A stretch of DNA of 64,000 bases from an uncultured Caldimonas sp. (GTDB lineage Bacteria > Pseudomonadota > Gammaproteobacteria > Burkholderiales > Burkholderiaceae): the NCBI RefSeq assembly GCF_946480305.1, contig NZ_CAMLJQ010000010.1, forward strand, positions 1 through 64,000, written 5' to 3'. Within the stretch, counting starts at the first letter, position 1, and every line of letters begins with the position of its first letter. Made by a program: the position numbers and the translations under genes. The notes under the pieces were generated by a model, which had not been told where the DNA came from, made no database searches, and saw only the letters and a list, made by a program, of their open reading frames with translations. Positions 45,254 to 55,241 of the stretch are shown in pieces.

Positions 45254-46129
45254 ATGCCAAGCCGCCCACGCCGCCCCTCCGCCCGCGCGCTCGAACGGAT
45301 CGGCCCGCTCACTCCTCATCTGTTCACCCCCACCGCGCAGCGGCCGGTGCGGGCCAAGTCGCACGGGCTGCGCGCCGACTTCCACGTGACGCCGCACACC
45401 CACCCGTGGGGGCAGCTCACTTTTTCCGCCACCGGCGTGCTGCGGCTGAGCACCGCGCGCAGCACCTACATCGTGCCGCCGTCGCGGGTGGTGTGGGTGC
45501 CACCCGGCGTGGAGCACGCCATCACCGTCATCGAAGATGCGGACATGCGCACCGTCTACTTCCACCAGCCGGGCGGAAGCTGCGGGCCGCAACCCTTGCA
45601 GGGCAGCGACGCCGAATGGCGCCAGTGCCGGGTGCTCGAGGTGTCCGACCTGCTGCGCGCGCTGGTGCTCGAACTCGACACCCGGGCCGACAGCGACAGC
45701 ACGGCCCTGACACCCGAAGAACTGCGCCGCGAGCACCATCTGAGTGCGCTGGTCTGCGATGAACTGCGTCGCGCTCGGGCCGTGCGCCTGGGGGTGGACC
45801 TGCCGAGCGACAAGCGACTGCGTTCGCTGTGCCAGGCGGTGCTCGACGACCCGGTCCGCCACGCGACGCTCGACGCCTGGGCGCAGGACGTCGGCGCCAG
45901 TCCGCGCACCATCGCCCGGCTGTTCCGGCAGGAGCTGGGCTCGAGCTTCGTGCAGTGGCGCCAGCAGGTGCTGCTGGCCAAGGCACTGTCGCTGGCGGCC
46001 CACAAGCTGCCCATGAGCCACATTGCCGCAGAACTGGGCTATGCCAGCGCCAGCGCCTTCACCGCCATGGTGCGCCGCTCGGTCGGCACGCCGCCCAGCC
46101 AGTTCTTCGGCGCCCAGACGGCGCGTTGA
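45254..46129 (+). CDS. AraC family transcriptional regulator
   Basis: A 291-residue regulator. The N-terminal cupin-like effector domain (about 40-110) contains HTHPWGQLTFSATGVLRLST and VPPSRVVWVPPGVEHAI. The C-terminal double helix-turn-helix (about 195-285) has DAWAQDVGASPRTIARLFRQELG and HIAAELGYASASAFTAMVRRSVGTPPSQF. It is divergent from the MFS-RidA-cupin genes and likely controls them. The effector is unknown. Confidence 0.91.
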   Translation: MPSRPRRPSARALERIGPLTPHLFTPTAQRPVRAKSHGLRADFHVTPHTHPWGQLTFSATGVLRLSTARSTYIVPPSRVVWVPPGVEHAITVIEDADMRTVYFHQPGGSCGPQPLQGSDAEWRQCRVLEVSDLLRALVLELDTRADSDSTALTPEELRREHHLSALVCDELRRARAVRLGVDLPSDKRLRSLCQAVLDDPVRHATLDAWAQDVGASPRTIARLFRQELGSSFVQWRQQVLLAKALSLAAHKLPMSHIAAELGYASASAFTAMVRRSVGTPPSQFFGAQTAR

Positions 46130-46361
46130 CAGCCTCGCGCTTGCGCAAGACCGTTCATCGACGTGCGATGACCGCCCGACCATCGGGCCTGATGCCCCCA
46201 CTTCGGGTGACATGACCGGCCGGGTTTGGGTGACTAAACTGCAACCGAACGTCACGTTGCGCCGGTTGTCGTTGCGGCCCGGCGCCTCATGGCATCCCGC
46301 TTGCCACCGCAGCAAGACCGCGCGCCGCGCCGCGCACATTTCAAGGACGAGAGGACGCAGC

Positions 46362-47651
46362 ATGCTCACCTCCCTCTTCGGCGACCTCGGCTCCCCCAAT
46401 GAACCTCGGGGGCGCGGCCGTCGCGCGGCAGCGGAAGGGCCGGACTTCGCGGCCACCGCCATCCTTGAAAGCACCGCGACCGAGGTCAGCGACCAGGGGC
46501 ACATGGTCGACAAGCACACGCGCGACCTGTTCATCACCGGCTCCCCTTCCGAGGCAATCCGTCAGCAACTGAAGGCGACCCGCGCCGACCTCGACACCGC
46601 CACGCGGCAGATCACGCTGTTCGACCCGGCCCGCATGTGGGCCAGCAGTGTGATCAAGGCGCTGTCGGACGCCTCCGGTCAACCCATCGAGCGGCTGCAC
46701 CTGAGGCACCAGAACACGCTGGCGACCATCGCGCTGATCGAGCGAACCGCGCTGCCCCGGCGGGTGGAAGACCCGCTGAAGGTCTATCACACCGATGTGC
46801 GCGATGCCGGCAGCGACGCGCAGACCATCCCCGTGGCGCTGATGGAAAGCAGCCATCTCACGGCCGTGATCGTGGCGCCGATGCCGCAATCGGCGCTCGA
46901 GCAGATCGTCGGCATGCTGAACGCCGCCACCCGTGGCACCCACTGGCGCTGCCCCAACCTGCTGTTCATGCTGTCGACCCCGGTGGCGCAGATGGCCCCG
47001 CGCATCGCCGCCATGCCGTGGCCGGAGCGGCTCAACGTGATGGTGACGACCGAGCCGATGACCAGCGCGTCGGCCGTATGGAACAACGTGCTGAACGTGT
47101 GGAACAAGGTCAAGGGCCTGCCCAAATGGGAGGGGGCCGCCCTGGTGGACAACGACTTCCCGATCAAGGTGGCTGACCTGGAGCCGCCGGTGGCCGGCAA
47201 AGTGCCGCGCACCCCGCCCTCCACGGCGCCCGCGCCGACAGTCACCGCTTTGCAGGCCGATGTGCCGCGCCCGTCGCTCGACGGCACACGCCTCGTGCGC
47301 ACGCTCGATCAGCTGATGCAGGTCGAGGGCATGCTCGCCTGCTGCGTGGTCGACTCCACCACCGGCATGGTGCTCGGCAGCCAGATGGCCGACGACACCG
47401 ACGACCTGAACATCGGGCTGGCGGCCGCCACCCACACCGAAGTGTTGAAAGCGCACCGCCGTGCCTCGCTCGACATGGGCTGTGGCGACCGGGTCGACGA
47501 GATCATCGTCACGCACGCCAAGCGTCACCAGGTGCTGCGAACCGTCTCTGCGCACCCGGACGTCTTCGTGCTGGCCATCCTCGACAAGCTGCGCACCAAC
47601 CTCGCGCTCGCACGCTTCAAGATCATGGACGCAGAAAAGTCCTTGGGATAA
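46362..47651 (+). CDS. Uncharacterised two-domain protein, Roadblock-like C-terminus (paralogue A)
   Basis: A 429-residue cytoplasmic protein I cannot name. Residues 45-270 form a mixed alpha/beta domain (RDLFITGSPSEAIRQQL, ALMESSHLTAVIVAPMPQSAL, WRCPNLLFML, WNNVLNVWNKV). After a proline-rich linker (about 280-300), residues 306-425 look like a Roadblock/LC7 domain (LDQLMQVEGMLACCVVDSTTGMVLGSQM, then HQVLRTV and LDKLRTNLALARFKI). GAGGAC precedes the ATG. A second copy of the same length and layout lies at 59614-60891, divergent from nadB; this one is 105 bases upstream of nadA. Roadblock proteins commonly regulate small GTPases, but none is seen here. A link to NAD synthesis is inferred from location only. 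Confidence 0.75.
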   Translation: MLTSLFGDLGSPNEPRGRGRRAAAEGPDFAATAILESTATEVSDQGHMVDKHTRDLFITGSPSEAIRQQLKATRADLDTATRQITLFDPARMWASSVIKALSDASGQPIERLHLRHQNTLATIALIERTALPRRVEDPLKVYHTDVRDAGSDAQTIPVALMESSHLTAVIVAPMPQSALEQIVGMLNAATRGTHWRCPNLLFMLSTPVAQMAPRIAAMPWPERLNVMVTTEPMTSASAVWNNVLNVWNKVKGLPKWEGAALVDNDFPIKVADLEPPVAGKVPRTPPSTAPAPTVTALQADVPRPSLDGTRLVRTLDQLMQVEGMLACCVVDSTTGMVLGSQMADDTDDLNIGLAAATHTEVLKAHRRASLDMGCGDRVDEIIVTHAKRHQVLRTVSAHPDVFVLAILDKLRTNLALARFKIMDAEKSLG

Positions 47652-47679
47652 CGCCCGAGCCACCCCATATCCATGTGCG

Positions 47680-47700
47680 CGAGCGCCCGGCGGGCGCTCG
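47680..47700 (+). promoter_or_regulatory. Hairpin upstream of nadA
   Basis: CGAGCGCCC (47680-47688) and GGGCGCTCG (47692-47700) form a perfect 9-bp stem with a three-base loop, 57 bases before nadA. There is no T-tract, so it is not a standard terminator; TACCAT just after it could be part of a -10 box. Confidence 0.4.
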
Positions 47701-47756
47701 GCTACCATTTCGGTCCACCTCCGCCACGCAGGCACGTTGTTGCGCCTGCCCGCCAC

Positions 47757-48869
47757 ATGGAACAAGTGATCTTCGACTACACCCGGCAGGACGCCTCCGG
47801 CGCCAGCTGCACCGCTCACGCCTGGGCCAAGGTGCCCGAGCCGCTCGGCCCCGACCAGCGCCGGCAGTGGAAAGAGCGCGCCAAGGCGCTGCTCGCCCGC
47901 CACAACGCCGTGCTCGTCGCGCACTACTACGTCGACGGCGACCTGCAGGACCTGGCACTCGAGACCGGCGGCTGCGTCGCCGACTCGCTGGAAATGGCCC
48001 GCTTCGGCCGCGATCACGCGAGCAAGACGCTGGTGGTGGCGGGCGTGCGCTTCATGGGCGAGTCGGCCAAGATCCTGTCGCCCGACAAGCGGGTGCTGAT
48101 GCCCGACCTTGACGCGACCTGCTCGCTCGACCTCGGTTGCCCGCCGGACGAATTCGCCGCCTTCTGTGACGCCCACCCGGACCGCAAGGTCGTCGTCTAT
48201 GCCAACACGAGTGCCGCCGTGAAAGCGCGCGCCGACTGGATGGTGACGAGTTCCTGTGCGCTGGCCATCGTGCAGCACCTGAAGGATCAGGGCGAGAAGA
48301 TCCTGTGGGCGCCCGACAAGCACCTGGGTCGCTACATCCAGGAGCAGACCGGCGCCGACATGCTGATGTGGAACGGCGCCTGCATCGTGCACGACGAGTT
48401 CAAGGGCATGGAGCTGGAACTGCTCAAGCGCGAGCACCCCGGCGCGAAGGTGCTGGTGCACCCGGAATCGCCGCGCAGTGTGGTCGAGCAGGCCGACGTG
48501 GTCGGCTCCACCTCGCAACTGCTGCAGGCCGTGGTGCAGGGCAGCGCGACCGAATACATCGTCGCCACCGACAACGGGATCCTGCACCGCATGCGGCAGC
48601 TCGCGCCCGACAAGGTGCTGATCGAAGCCCCCACTGCCGGCAACAGCGCCACCTGCAAGAGCTGCGCCCACTGCCCCTGGATGGCGATGAACGCGTTGCA
48701 GGGTGTGGTGGCCTGCCTCGAACAAGGCACCGGCGAGATCACCGTGCCCGAACCCACCCGCAGCCAGGCGCTGGGCTGCATCGAGCGCATGCTCGACTTC
48801 GTCGCCCGCCACCCCGCCAGCATCTCGAAGCCTGCGCAAGGCTTTGTTCCCAACGTCGGCGCGGCCTGA
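47757..48869 (+). CDS. nadA: Quinolinate synthase
   Basis: A 370-residue [4Fe-4S] enzyme that condenses iminoaspartate with dihydroxyacetone phosphate to quinolinate. The cluster cysteines are in [17 protein letters not shown] and [29 protein letters not shown] and [20 protein letters not shown] are family signatures. The 370 residues fit the larger proteobacterial subtype. nadC follows after 15 bases, so the two form an operon; paralogue A lies just upstream on the same strand. The partner nadB is about 9 kb away, near 57.8 kb. Confidence 0.97.
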   Translation: MEQVIFDYTRQDASGASCTAHAWAKVPEPLGPDQRRQWKERAKALLARHNAVLVAHYYVDGDLQDLALETGGCVADSLEMARFGRDHASKTLVVAGVRFMGESAKILSPDKRVLMPDLDATCSLDLGCPPDEFAAFCDAHPDRKVVVYANTSAAVKARADWMVTSSCALAIVQHLKDQGEKILWAPDKHLGRYIQEQTGADMLMWNGACIVHDEFKGMELELLKREHPGAKVLVHPESPRSVVEQADVVGSTSQLLQAVVQGSATEYIVATDNGILHRMRQLAPDKVLIEAPTAGNSATCKSCAHCPWMAMNALQGVVACLEQGTGEITVPEPTRSQALGCIERMLDFVARHPASISKPAQGFVPNVGAA

Positions 48870-48884
48870 GGCGCCTTCTTACCC

Positions 48885-49751
48885 ATGTTTGACTTCAACG
48901 AAACCCTTGAGCAGGCGCGCGAGCGCAACGTCCGCGATGCACTGATGGAAGACATCGGCCGCTGCGACTGGACCGGCCAATTGGTGCCAGCCGGGCAACG
49001 CGTGAAGGCCCGCGTGCTGGTGCGCGAGGACGCGGTGCTGTGCGGGCGCGAGTGGTTCGAAGGCTGCGTGAAGGCGCTGGATGCCGGGGCGCGCATCGAC
49101 TGGCACTACGACGAAGGTGCCCGCATGGCGCCCGACACCCTGGTCTGCCACATCGAGTCCGACGCGCGCGCGCTGCTGGCCGCCGAGCGCCCCGCGCTGA
49201 ACTTCCTGCAGTTGCTGTCGGCCACCGCCACCCTCACCCGCCGCCACGTCGATGCGATCGAGGGTGCCTCGCCCAACCCGCGCGGCTGCGCCATTCTCGA
49301 TACCCGCAAGACCATCCCCGGGCTGCGGCTGGCCCAGAAGTACGCCGTGCGCGTCGGCGGCGGCCAGAACCAGCGGCTGGCGCTCTACCACGGCATCCTC
49401 ATCAAGGAAAACCACATCGCGGCCGCCGGCGGCATCACGCAGGCGCTGCGCAACGCGCAGGCCCTGAATGCGGGCGTGGACATCCAGATCGAGGTCGAAT
49501 CGATCGGGCAACTGCGCGAAGCGCTCGCGGCGGACGCGACGAGCGTGCTGCTGGACAACTTCTCGCTCGAGCAGATGCGCGAAGCCGTCTCGGTCAACCA
49601 GGGGCGTGCGCTGCTGGAAGTGTCGGGCAGCGTGCAACTCGATCAGGTGCGAGCCATCGCCGAAACCGGCGTCGACCGCATCTCGATCGGTCGCCTGACG
49701 AAAGACATCAAGGCGGTCGACTACTCCATGCGCGTGCTCGAACGCCTCTGA
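48885..49751 (+). CDS. nadC: Nicotinate-nucleotide diphosphorylase (carboxylating)
   Basis: A 288-residue quinolinate phosphoribosyltransferase that converts quinolinate and PRPP to nicotinate mononucleotide. Family signatures include RALLAAERPALNFLQLLSATAT, ILDTRKTIPGLRLAQKYAVRVGGG and QIEVESIGQLREAL, with VSGSVQLDQVRAIAETGVDRISIG at the end. It is the second gene of nadA-nadC. Confidence 0.97.
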   Translation: MFDFNETLEQARERNVRDALMEDIGRCDWTGQLVPAGQRVKARVLVREDAVLCGREWFEGCVKALDAGARIDWHYDEGARMAPDTLVCHIESDARALLAAERPALNFLQLLSATATLTRRHVDAIEGASPNPRGCAILDTRKTIPGLRLAQKYAVRVGGGQNQRLALYHGILIKENHIAAAGGITQALRNAQALNAGVDIQIEVESIGQLREALAADATSVLLDNFSLEQMREAVSVNQGRALLEVSGSVQLDQVRAIAETGVDRISIGRLTKDIKAVDYSMRVLERL

Positions 49752-49893
49752 ACGCCTGATCGCCCCCCGCAAGCCGGGGCCCTCGACGACCGCCACCTCT
49801 CCTAGAATCCGCCAGCCCGGCAACGGGCGGAGGGGGAGCCGGCCTGCCCGCTCCCACCACAACAACCAAATGTTCGCCCGGAGAGGGGCCATC

Positions 49894-51102
49894 TTGAATC
49901 AACAACTCGTCTATAAGCACGAGCGCGCGCTGGCGGCCATCTGCCTCGTGTTCTCGCTGTTCATCTGGGTGCCGCTGACCCTGCTCACCGCAGGCCTGGT
50001 GCTCTTCTACGGCTTCATCGCCTACCTGTTCGTCCACTCGGCGTTCATCTCGTACATCAAGGGCACGGCGGTCAAGCTGACCCCCACCCAGTTCCCCGAC
50101 CTGCACAAGCGCTTCGTCGAATGCTGCCGCAAGCTCGAGGTGCAGGAGCTGCCCGAGGCCTACGTGCTGCATGGCGACGGCCTGTTCAACGCGTTTGCCA
50201 CCCGCTTCCTGGGCCGGCACTTCGTGATCCTGCTGTCGGACGTGGTCGACGCATTCGACGACCAGCCCGAGGCGCTGGACTTCTACATCGGCCACGAACT
50301 GGGCCACATCCGCCGCGGTCACCTCACCGGCGCCATCTGGCGTGCGCCGGCCGCCCTGTTGCCGCTGCTCGGTGCGGCCTACTCGCGTGCCCGCGAATAC
50401 ACCTGCGACCTGCACGGACTGGCCTGCTGCCCCAACCCCGAACATGCGGCCCGTGGGCTGGCCGCCATTTCGGCGGGCGGCAAGCGCTGGGCCAACGTGA
50501 ACCTGCGCGAACTGGCGCAGCAGTCGCAGCATTCCGGCGGGTTCTGGATGTCGTACCACGAGCTGACGGGCGACTACCCGTGGCTGGTGAAGCGGCTGGC
50601 CCGCCTCCTCGACGGCGACAACGTGCAGTTCCCGAGGCGCAGCGGTTTCGCCTGGCTGTTTGCGTTCTTCACGCCGCGGGTCGGGGGTCATGGCAGTGGC
50701 GCGGTGGGCATCTTCGCAATGGTCGCGGTGGTCGGCATCCTGGCGGCAGTGGCCCTCCCGGCGTACCAGGACTACACCAAGCGCACGCAGGCGTCTGAGG
50801 CATACCAGTACGGCATGCAGGCCGCGAAGCTCGTCGAGGGCTATTACGTGCAGAACGAGGAAGTGCCGGAATCGCTGGAGCAGGCAGGCTTCACGAGCGG
50901 CGCGCTGCCTGCAGGCCTGGACAGCATCGCCTACTCGGGCGAGGACGTGAACGTCGTCCTGGTGATGAAGGACGAGACGACGATCAGGCTGATTCCCCGC
51001 CTCGACGACGAAGGCAACGTGCACTGGTCGTGCGAATCCGACATGGCGCACAAGCACCTGCCGCCGGCATGTCGCATCGAAGCAGAGGCCGAGCAGGAAT
51101 AA
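49894..51102 (+). CDS. M48 metalloprotease fused to a type IV pilin-like segment
   Basis: A 402-residue membrane protein. One or two helices near 15-55 (AAICLVFSLFIWVPLTLLTAGLVLFYGFIAYLF) precede an M48 zinc protease domain with HELGH at 134-138 and the third-ligand region RAREYTCDLHG. From about 272 there is a pilin-like piece: GIFAMVAVVGILAAVALPAYQDYTKRTQASEA, as in the N-terminal helix of type IV pilins, followed by a short globular domain with paired cysteines. Fusion of a protease and a pilin module is unusual. The TTG at 49894 is preferred because GAGAGGGG precedes it; ATG 49870 has none. The role is unknown. Confidence 0.85.
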   Translation: MNQQLVYKHERALAAICLVFSLFIWVPLTLLTAGLVLFYGFIAYLFVHSAFISYIKGTAVKLTPTQFPDLHKRFVECCRKLEVQELPEAYVLHGDGLFNAFATRFLGRHFVILLSDVVDAFDDQPEALDFYIGHELGHIRRGHLTGAIWRAPAALLPLLGAAYSRAREYTCDLHGLACCPNPEHAARGLAAISAGGKRWANVNLRELAQQSQHSGGFWMSYHELTGDYPWLVKRLARLLDGDNVQFPRRSGFAWLFAFFTPRVGGHGSGAVGIFAMVAVVGILAAVALPAYQDYTKRTQASEAYQYGMQAAKLVEGYYVQNEEVPESLEQAGFTSGALPAGLDSIAYSGEDVNVVLVMKDETTIRLIPRLDDEGNVHWSCESDMAHKHLPPACRIEAEAEQE

Positions 51103-51126
51103 GCGCGGCTCTTCGCTCCGCTCAGG

Positions 51127-51159
51127 AAAAGGCCAGCTGTTCATTCAGCTGGCCTTTTT
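51127..51159 (+). terminator. Intrinsic terminator after the M48-pilin gene
   Basis: AAAAGGCCAGCTG and CAGCTGGCCTTTT form a perfect 13-bp hairpin with the loop TTCATT, ending in a T-run (CCTTTTTG). It separates the protease gene from the hut operon. Confidence 0.92.
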
Positions 51160-51217
51160 GCCTTGCGCCTCCCCTGCAACGAGTTCCAACCCCTGAGTGA
51201 CATCGAAAATTCCTGTA

Positions 51218-51245
51218 TTGACCTGTATATACAAGTTGATATGAT
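51218..51245 (+). promoter_or_regulatory. hut promoter with overlapping HutC operator
   Basis: TTGACC (51218-51223) and TATGAT (51240-51245) are spaced by 16 bases. The palindrome TGTATATACA at 51224-51233 lies inside the spacer and resembles the CTTGTATATACAAG operator of known HutC repressors. Repressor binding would block RNA polymerase directly. The hutC ATG at 51255 is only nine bases after the -10, so the transcript is nearly leaderless. Confidence 0.8.
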
Positions 51246-51254
51246 GCGCCGATC

Positions 51255-51983
51255 ATGTCGACCCAAGCTGCCCCCGAATACCTCAAGCTCAAGCGCCACA
51301 TCCTGGGCCGCATTGCCGCAGGCGACTGGCGGCCGGGCGAGCGCATCCCCAGCGAAGGCGAACTGACCCGCGAATTCGGCCTCTCGCGCATGACGGTCAA
51401 CCGCGCGCTGCGCGAGTTGGCCGCCAGCGGCGCAATCACACGGGTTCAGGGCGTCGGCTCCTTCGTTTCCGGCCCCAAGGCCGAGTCGACGATGGTCGAG
51501 GTGCACGGCATCCGCGACGAGATCCTGCAGCGCGGCCAGCGGCACCGTGCCTCGGTGCTGTCGCTCGGCTCGACGCAAGCCGATGCGGCGCTCGCCCAAG
51601 CCTTCGGATTGCCGGTGGGCACCCCGCTGTTCCATTCGCTGCTGCTGCACTTCGCCGACGAGCAGCCGCTGCAACTCGAAGACCGCTACGTCAACCCGGC
51701 GGCCGCCCCCGGTTACCTGGAACAAGACCTGGGCACCGATACACCGCATCACTACCTCTCGCGCGTGGCGCCTCTGGAGCAGGCCGAGCACGTCATCGAG
51801 GCCGACACGCCCGCGCCCGAGGTCGCACGGCACCTGCAGCTCGACGCTCAGGAACCCGTGCTGGTGCTGAACCGCCGCACCTGGTCCGGCGGCCGGGTGG
51901 TGAGCGTGGCCAAGCTGTTCCACCCTGCGCGCCGCTACAGGTTGAGCGGCCGTTTCTCGTTCACGCAGCCTCACCACGGCTGA
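51255..51983 (+). CDS. hutC: Histidine utilization repressor HutC
   Basis: A 242-residue GntR-family repressor. The winged helix (about 1-75) has [34 protein letters not shown] followed by [19 protein letters not shown]; the UTRA effector domain (about 90-235) follows, ending near [16 protein letters not shown]. HutC binds urocanate, which releases it from the hut promoter. It is first in hutC-U-H-G-I and downstream of its own operator, so it is autoregulated. Confidence 0.95.
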   Translation: MSTQAAPEYLKLKRHILGRIAAGDWRPGERIPSEGELTREFGLSRMTVNRALRELAASGAITRVQGVGSFVSGPKAESTMVEVHGIRDEILQRGQRHRASVLSLGSTQADAALAQAFGLPVGTPLFHSLLLHFADEQPLQLEDRYVNPAAAPGYLEQDLGTDTPHHYLSRVAPLEQAEHVIEADTPAPEVARHLQLDAQEPVLVLNRRTWSGGRVVSVAKLFHPARRYRLSGRFSFTQPHHG

Positions 51984-52017
51984 CCCGCCCTCCACCAGAA
52001 GGCACCCAGGAGACCCC

Positions 52018-53697
52018 ATGAGCACCCCACCCCGCACCGTCCGCGCGCCCCGCGGCCCTGAACTGCATTGCAAGAACTGGCTGATCGAGGCCGCCTACCG
52101 GATGATCCAGAACAACCTGGACCCGGAGGTGGCCGAGCGGCCGGAGGACCTGGTCGTCTACGGCGGCATCGGCAAGGCGGCCCGCAACTGGCCGGCCTTC
52201 GAGGCCATCCTCGAGTCGCTGCGCCAGCTGCAGGCCGACGAGACGCTGCTCGTGCAGTCCGGCAAGCCGGTGGCCGTGCTCAAGACACATGCGGACGCGC
52301 CCCGCGTGCTGCTGGCCAATTCGAACCTGGTGCCGAAATGGGCCACGTGGGAGCACTTCCACGAACTCGATCGCAAGGGCCTGATGATGTACGGCCAGAT
52401 GACGGCCGGCTCGTGGATCTACATTGGCTCGCAAGGCATCGTGCAGGGCACGTATGAGACCTTCGTCGAGCTGGGCCGCCAGCACTACGGCGGCGACTGG
52501 TCCGGCAAGTGGATCCTGACCGCGGGCCTGGGTGGCATGGGCGGCGCCCAGCCGCTGGCGGCCGTGCTGGCCGGTGCACACTGCATCGTGATCGAGTGCC
52601 AGGAGTCGCGCATCGACTTCCGCCTGCGCACGCGTTACGTGGATCACAAGGCGCACAGCATCGACGAGGCGTTGCAGATCATCGCCAACGCCAAGCAGCC
52701 GACCTCGGTGGCATTGCTCGGCAATGCGGCCGACCTGCTGCCGCAATTCGTCGAACGCGCACGGCGCGGCGGCCAGCGCCCGCACGCGGTGACCGACCAG
52801 ACCTCGGCCCACGACCTCGTCAACGGCTACCTGCCGCGCGGCTGGACGGTCGAGCAATGGCAGGCTGCCCGCGCAGGGACCGACGCACAACGGCTGCAAC
52901 TGGTGCAGGCCGCTGCCGCCTCGTGTGCCGAGCACGTGCGCGCGATGCTCGGCTTCCATGAAATGGGGGTGCCGACCATCGACTACGGCAACAACATCCG
53001 CCAGGTCGCGCTCGACCAGGGCGTTTCGAACGCGTTCGACTTTCCCGGCTTCGTGCCCGCCTGCATCCGCCCGCTGTTCTGCGAGGGCAAGGGCCCGTTC
53101 CGCTGGGTGGCGCTGTCGGGCGACCCGGAAGACATCTACAAGACCGATGCCAAGGTGAAGGAGCTGTTCCCCGACAACGCGCACCTGCACCGCTGGCTCG
53201 ACCAGGCGCGCGAGCGCATCGCCTTCCAGGGGTTGCCGGCACGCATCTGCTGGCTCGGCTTGGGCGAGCGGCACAAGGCGGCGCTCGCCTTCAACGAAAT
53301 GGTGCGCAACGGCGAGCTGAAGGCGCCTGTCGTGATCGGCCGCGACCACCTCGACTGCGGCTCGGTCGCCAGCCCCAACCGCGAAACCGAAGCCATGCGC
53401 GACGGCTCGGATGCAGTGTCGGACTGGCCGCTGCTCAACGCACTGACCGCCACCGCCGGCGGCGCCACCTGGGTCAGCCTGCACCACGGCGGCGGGGTCG
53501 GCATGGGCTATTCGCAGCATTCGGGGGTGGTGATCGTCTGCGACGGCTCGCGCGAGGCCGATGCCCGCCTCGAACGCGTGTTGTGGAACGACCCCGCCCT
53601 CGGCGTCGTGCGCCATGCCGACGCCGGCTATGAACTGGCGATACGCACTGCGCGCGAACAAGGCGTGCGCATCCCCCTGCACGGAGGTGCCCTGTGA
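52018..53697 (+). CDS. hutU: Urocanate hydratase
   Basis: A 559-residue NAD-dependent urocanase that hydrates urocanate to imidazolonepropionate. The N-terminal motif [27 protein letters not shown], the NAD-binding [11 protein letters not shown] and the C-terminal [18 protein letters not shown] are diagnostic. The length matches the family. It overlaps hutH by four bases (GTGA), so translation is coupled. Confidence 0.98.
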   Translation: MSTPPRTVRAPRGPELHCKNWLIEAAYRMIQNNLDPEVAERPEDLVVYGGIGKAARNWPAFEAILESLRQLQADETLLVQSGKPVAVLKTHADAPRVLLANSNLVPKWATWEHFHELDRKGLMMYGQMTAGSWIYIGSQGIVQGTYETFVELGRQHYGGDWSGKWILTAGLGGMGGAQPLAAVLAGAHCIVIECQESRIDFRLRTRYVDHKAHSIDEALQIIANAKQPTSVALLGNAADLLPQFVERARRGGQRPHAVTDQTSAHDLVNGYLPRGWTVEQWQAARAGTDAQRLQLVQAAAASCAEHVRAMLGFHEMGVPTIDYGNNIRQVALDQGVSNAFDFPGFVPACIRPLFCEGKGPFRWVALSGDPEDIYKTDAKVKELFPDNAHLHRWLDQARERIAFQGLPARICWLGLGERHKAALAFNEMVRNGELKAPVVIGRDHLDCGSVASPNRETEAMRDGSDAVSDWPLLNALTATAGGATWVSLHHGGGVGMGYSQHSGVVIVCDGSREADARLERVLWNDPALGVVRHADAGYELAIRTAREQGVRIPLHGGAL

Positions 53698-55241
53698 ACC
53701 CGGCCGACCGTCTGATCCTGCATCCCGGCAAGCTCGACCTGCTGACCCTGCGCGAGGTGGCCGCCGGCTTCATGCCGATCGAGCTTGACCTCGAATGCCG
53801 TGCCGGCATCGCCGCCAGCGCCGCCACGGTGCAGCGCATCGGCGAAGGCAGCGAGCCGGCCTATGGCATCAACACCGGCTTCGGCAAGCTCGCGAAGGTG
53901 CAGATCCCCCGTGAGCAGCTCGCGCTGCTGCAGGCCAACCTGGTGCGCTCGCATGCGGTGGGCGTGGGCCCGCTGCTCGACGACGACACGGTGCGGCTGA
54001 TCCTGCTGCTGAAGATCGCTTCGCTCGCACGCGGCTATTCCGGCATACGGCCGGAGGTGCTGGATGCGGCCATCGCGATGTACAACGCGCAGATCTGGCC
54101 ATGCATTCCCTCCCAGGGCTCGGTCGGTGCCTCGGGCGACCTGGCGCCACTCGCCCACCTGACATTGCCGTTGATGGGCGAAGGCCAGGTGCGCGTCGAA
54201 GGTCACGTGATGGATGCAGCACAGGCGCTGAAGCAGGCTGGGCTGCAACCGGTGACGCTGGCGGCCAAGGAAGGTCTCGCCTTGCTGAACGGCACGCAGG
54301 TGTCGACCGGCATCGCGCTGATCGGCCTGCTGCGCGCCGAGCAGGTGTTTGCAGCAGCTGTGGTAGCCGGCGCGTTGAGCGTGGACGCGGCCAAAGGCTC
54401 GGACGCCCCCTTCGACGATCGCATCCATCAAGTGCGCGGGCACGCAGGCCAGATCGAGGTGGCCCGGTTGTACCGCCAACTGCTCGATGGCAGCGCGATC
54501 CGCGCCTCGCACCGCACCGGAGACGACCGCGTGCAGGATCCCTACTCGCTGCGCTGCCAGCCGCAGGTCATGGGCGCCTGCCTGGAGCTGATCCGCAATG
54601 CGGCGAAGACGCTGGTCATCGAGGCGAATGCGGTGTCCGACAACCCGCTCGTGTTCACCGACAGCGGCGAAGTGCTCTCGGGGGGCAACTTCCACGCCGA
54701 GCCGGTGGCCTTTGCAGCCGACACGCTGGCGCTCGCGATCGCCGAGGTCGGGGCGCTGTCGGAGCGCCGCATCGCACTGCTGATCGATGCCACGCTCTCG
54801 GGCCTGCCGCCCTTCCTGGTGGCTGACCCGGGCATCAACTCCGGCTTCATGATTGCGCACGTCACGGCTGCGGCATTGGCCAGCGAGAACAAGACGCTCG
54901 CCCACCCCGCCAGCGTGGACTCGCTGCCGACCTCGGCGAACCAGGAAGATCATGTGAGCATGGCCACCTTCGCTGCCCGCAAGCTTGCCGACATGGCACT
55001 CAACGTGCGCCACATCATCGCCATCGAGCTGCTCGCGGCTGCCCAGGGCATCGACTTCCACCGGCCGCTCGCATCGTCGGTGCCGCTCGAAGAAGTGCAC
55101 GCGGCGATCCGCAGCCGGGTGCCTCACTACGCGCAAGACCGCTACTTCGCGCCGGACATCGCAGCCGTCGAGCAACTGATCGACGCCGGCACCTTCACAC
55201 GCTATGCGGGCGGCGTGCTGCCCTCATGGAGCGCGGCGTGA
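53694..55241 (+). CDS. hutH: Histidine ammonia-lyase
   Basis: A 515-residue lyase that removes ammonia from histidine to give urocanate. The electrophilic MIO cofactor forms from Ala146-Ser147-Gly148 in [23 protein letters not shown] near the N-terminus and [15 protein letters not shown] are family signatures. The start is GTG within the hutU stop overlap. It acts first in the pathway but is third in gene order. Confidence 0.98.
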   Translation: MNPADRLILHPGKLDLLTLREVAAGFMPIELDLECRAGIAASAATVQRIGEGSEPAYGINTGFGKLAKVQIPREQLALLQANLVRSHAVGVGPLLDDDTVRLILLLKIASLARGYSGIRPEVLDAAIAMYNAQIWPCIPSQGSVGASGDLAPLAHLTLPLMGEGQVRVEGHVMDAAQALKQAGLQPVTLAAKEGLALLNGTQVSTGIALIGLLRAEQVFAAAVVAGALSVDAAKGSDAPFDDRIHQVRGHAGQIEVARLYRQLLDGSAIRASHRTGDDRVQDPYSLRCQPQVMGACLELIRNAAKTLVIEANAVSDNPLVFTDSGEVLSGGNFHAEPVAFAADTLALAIAEVGALSERRIALLIDATLSGLPPFLVADPGINSGFMIAHVTAAALASENKTLAHPASVDSLPTSANQEDHVSMATFAARKLADMALNVRHIIAIELLAAAQGIDFHRPLASSVPLEEVHAAIRSRVPHYAQDRYFAPDIAAVEQLIDAGTFTRYAGGVLPSWSAA

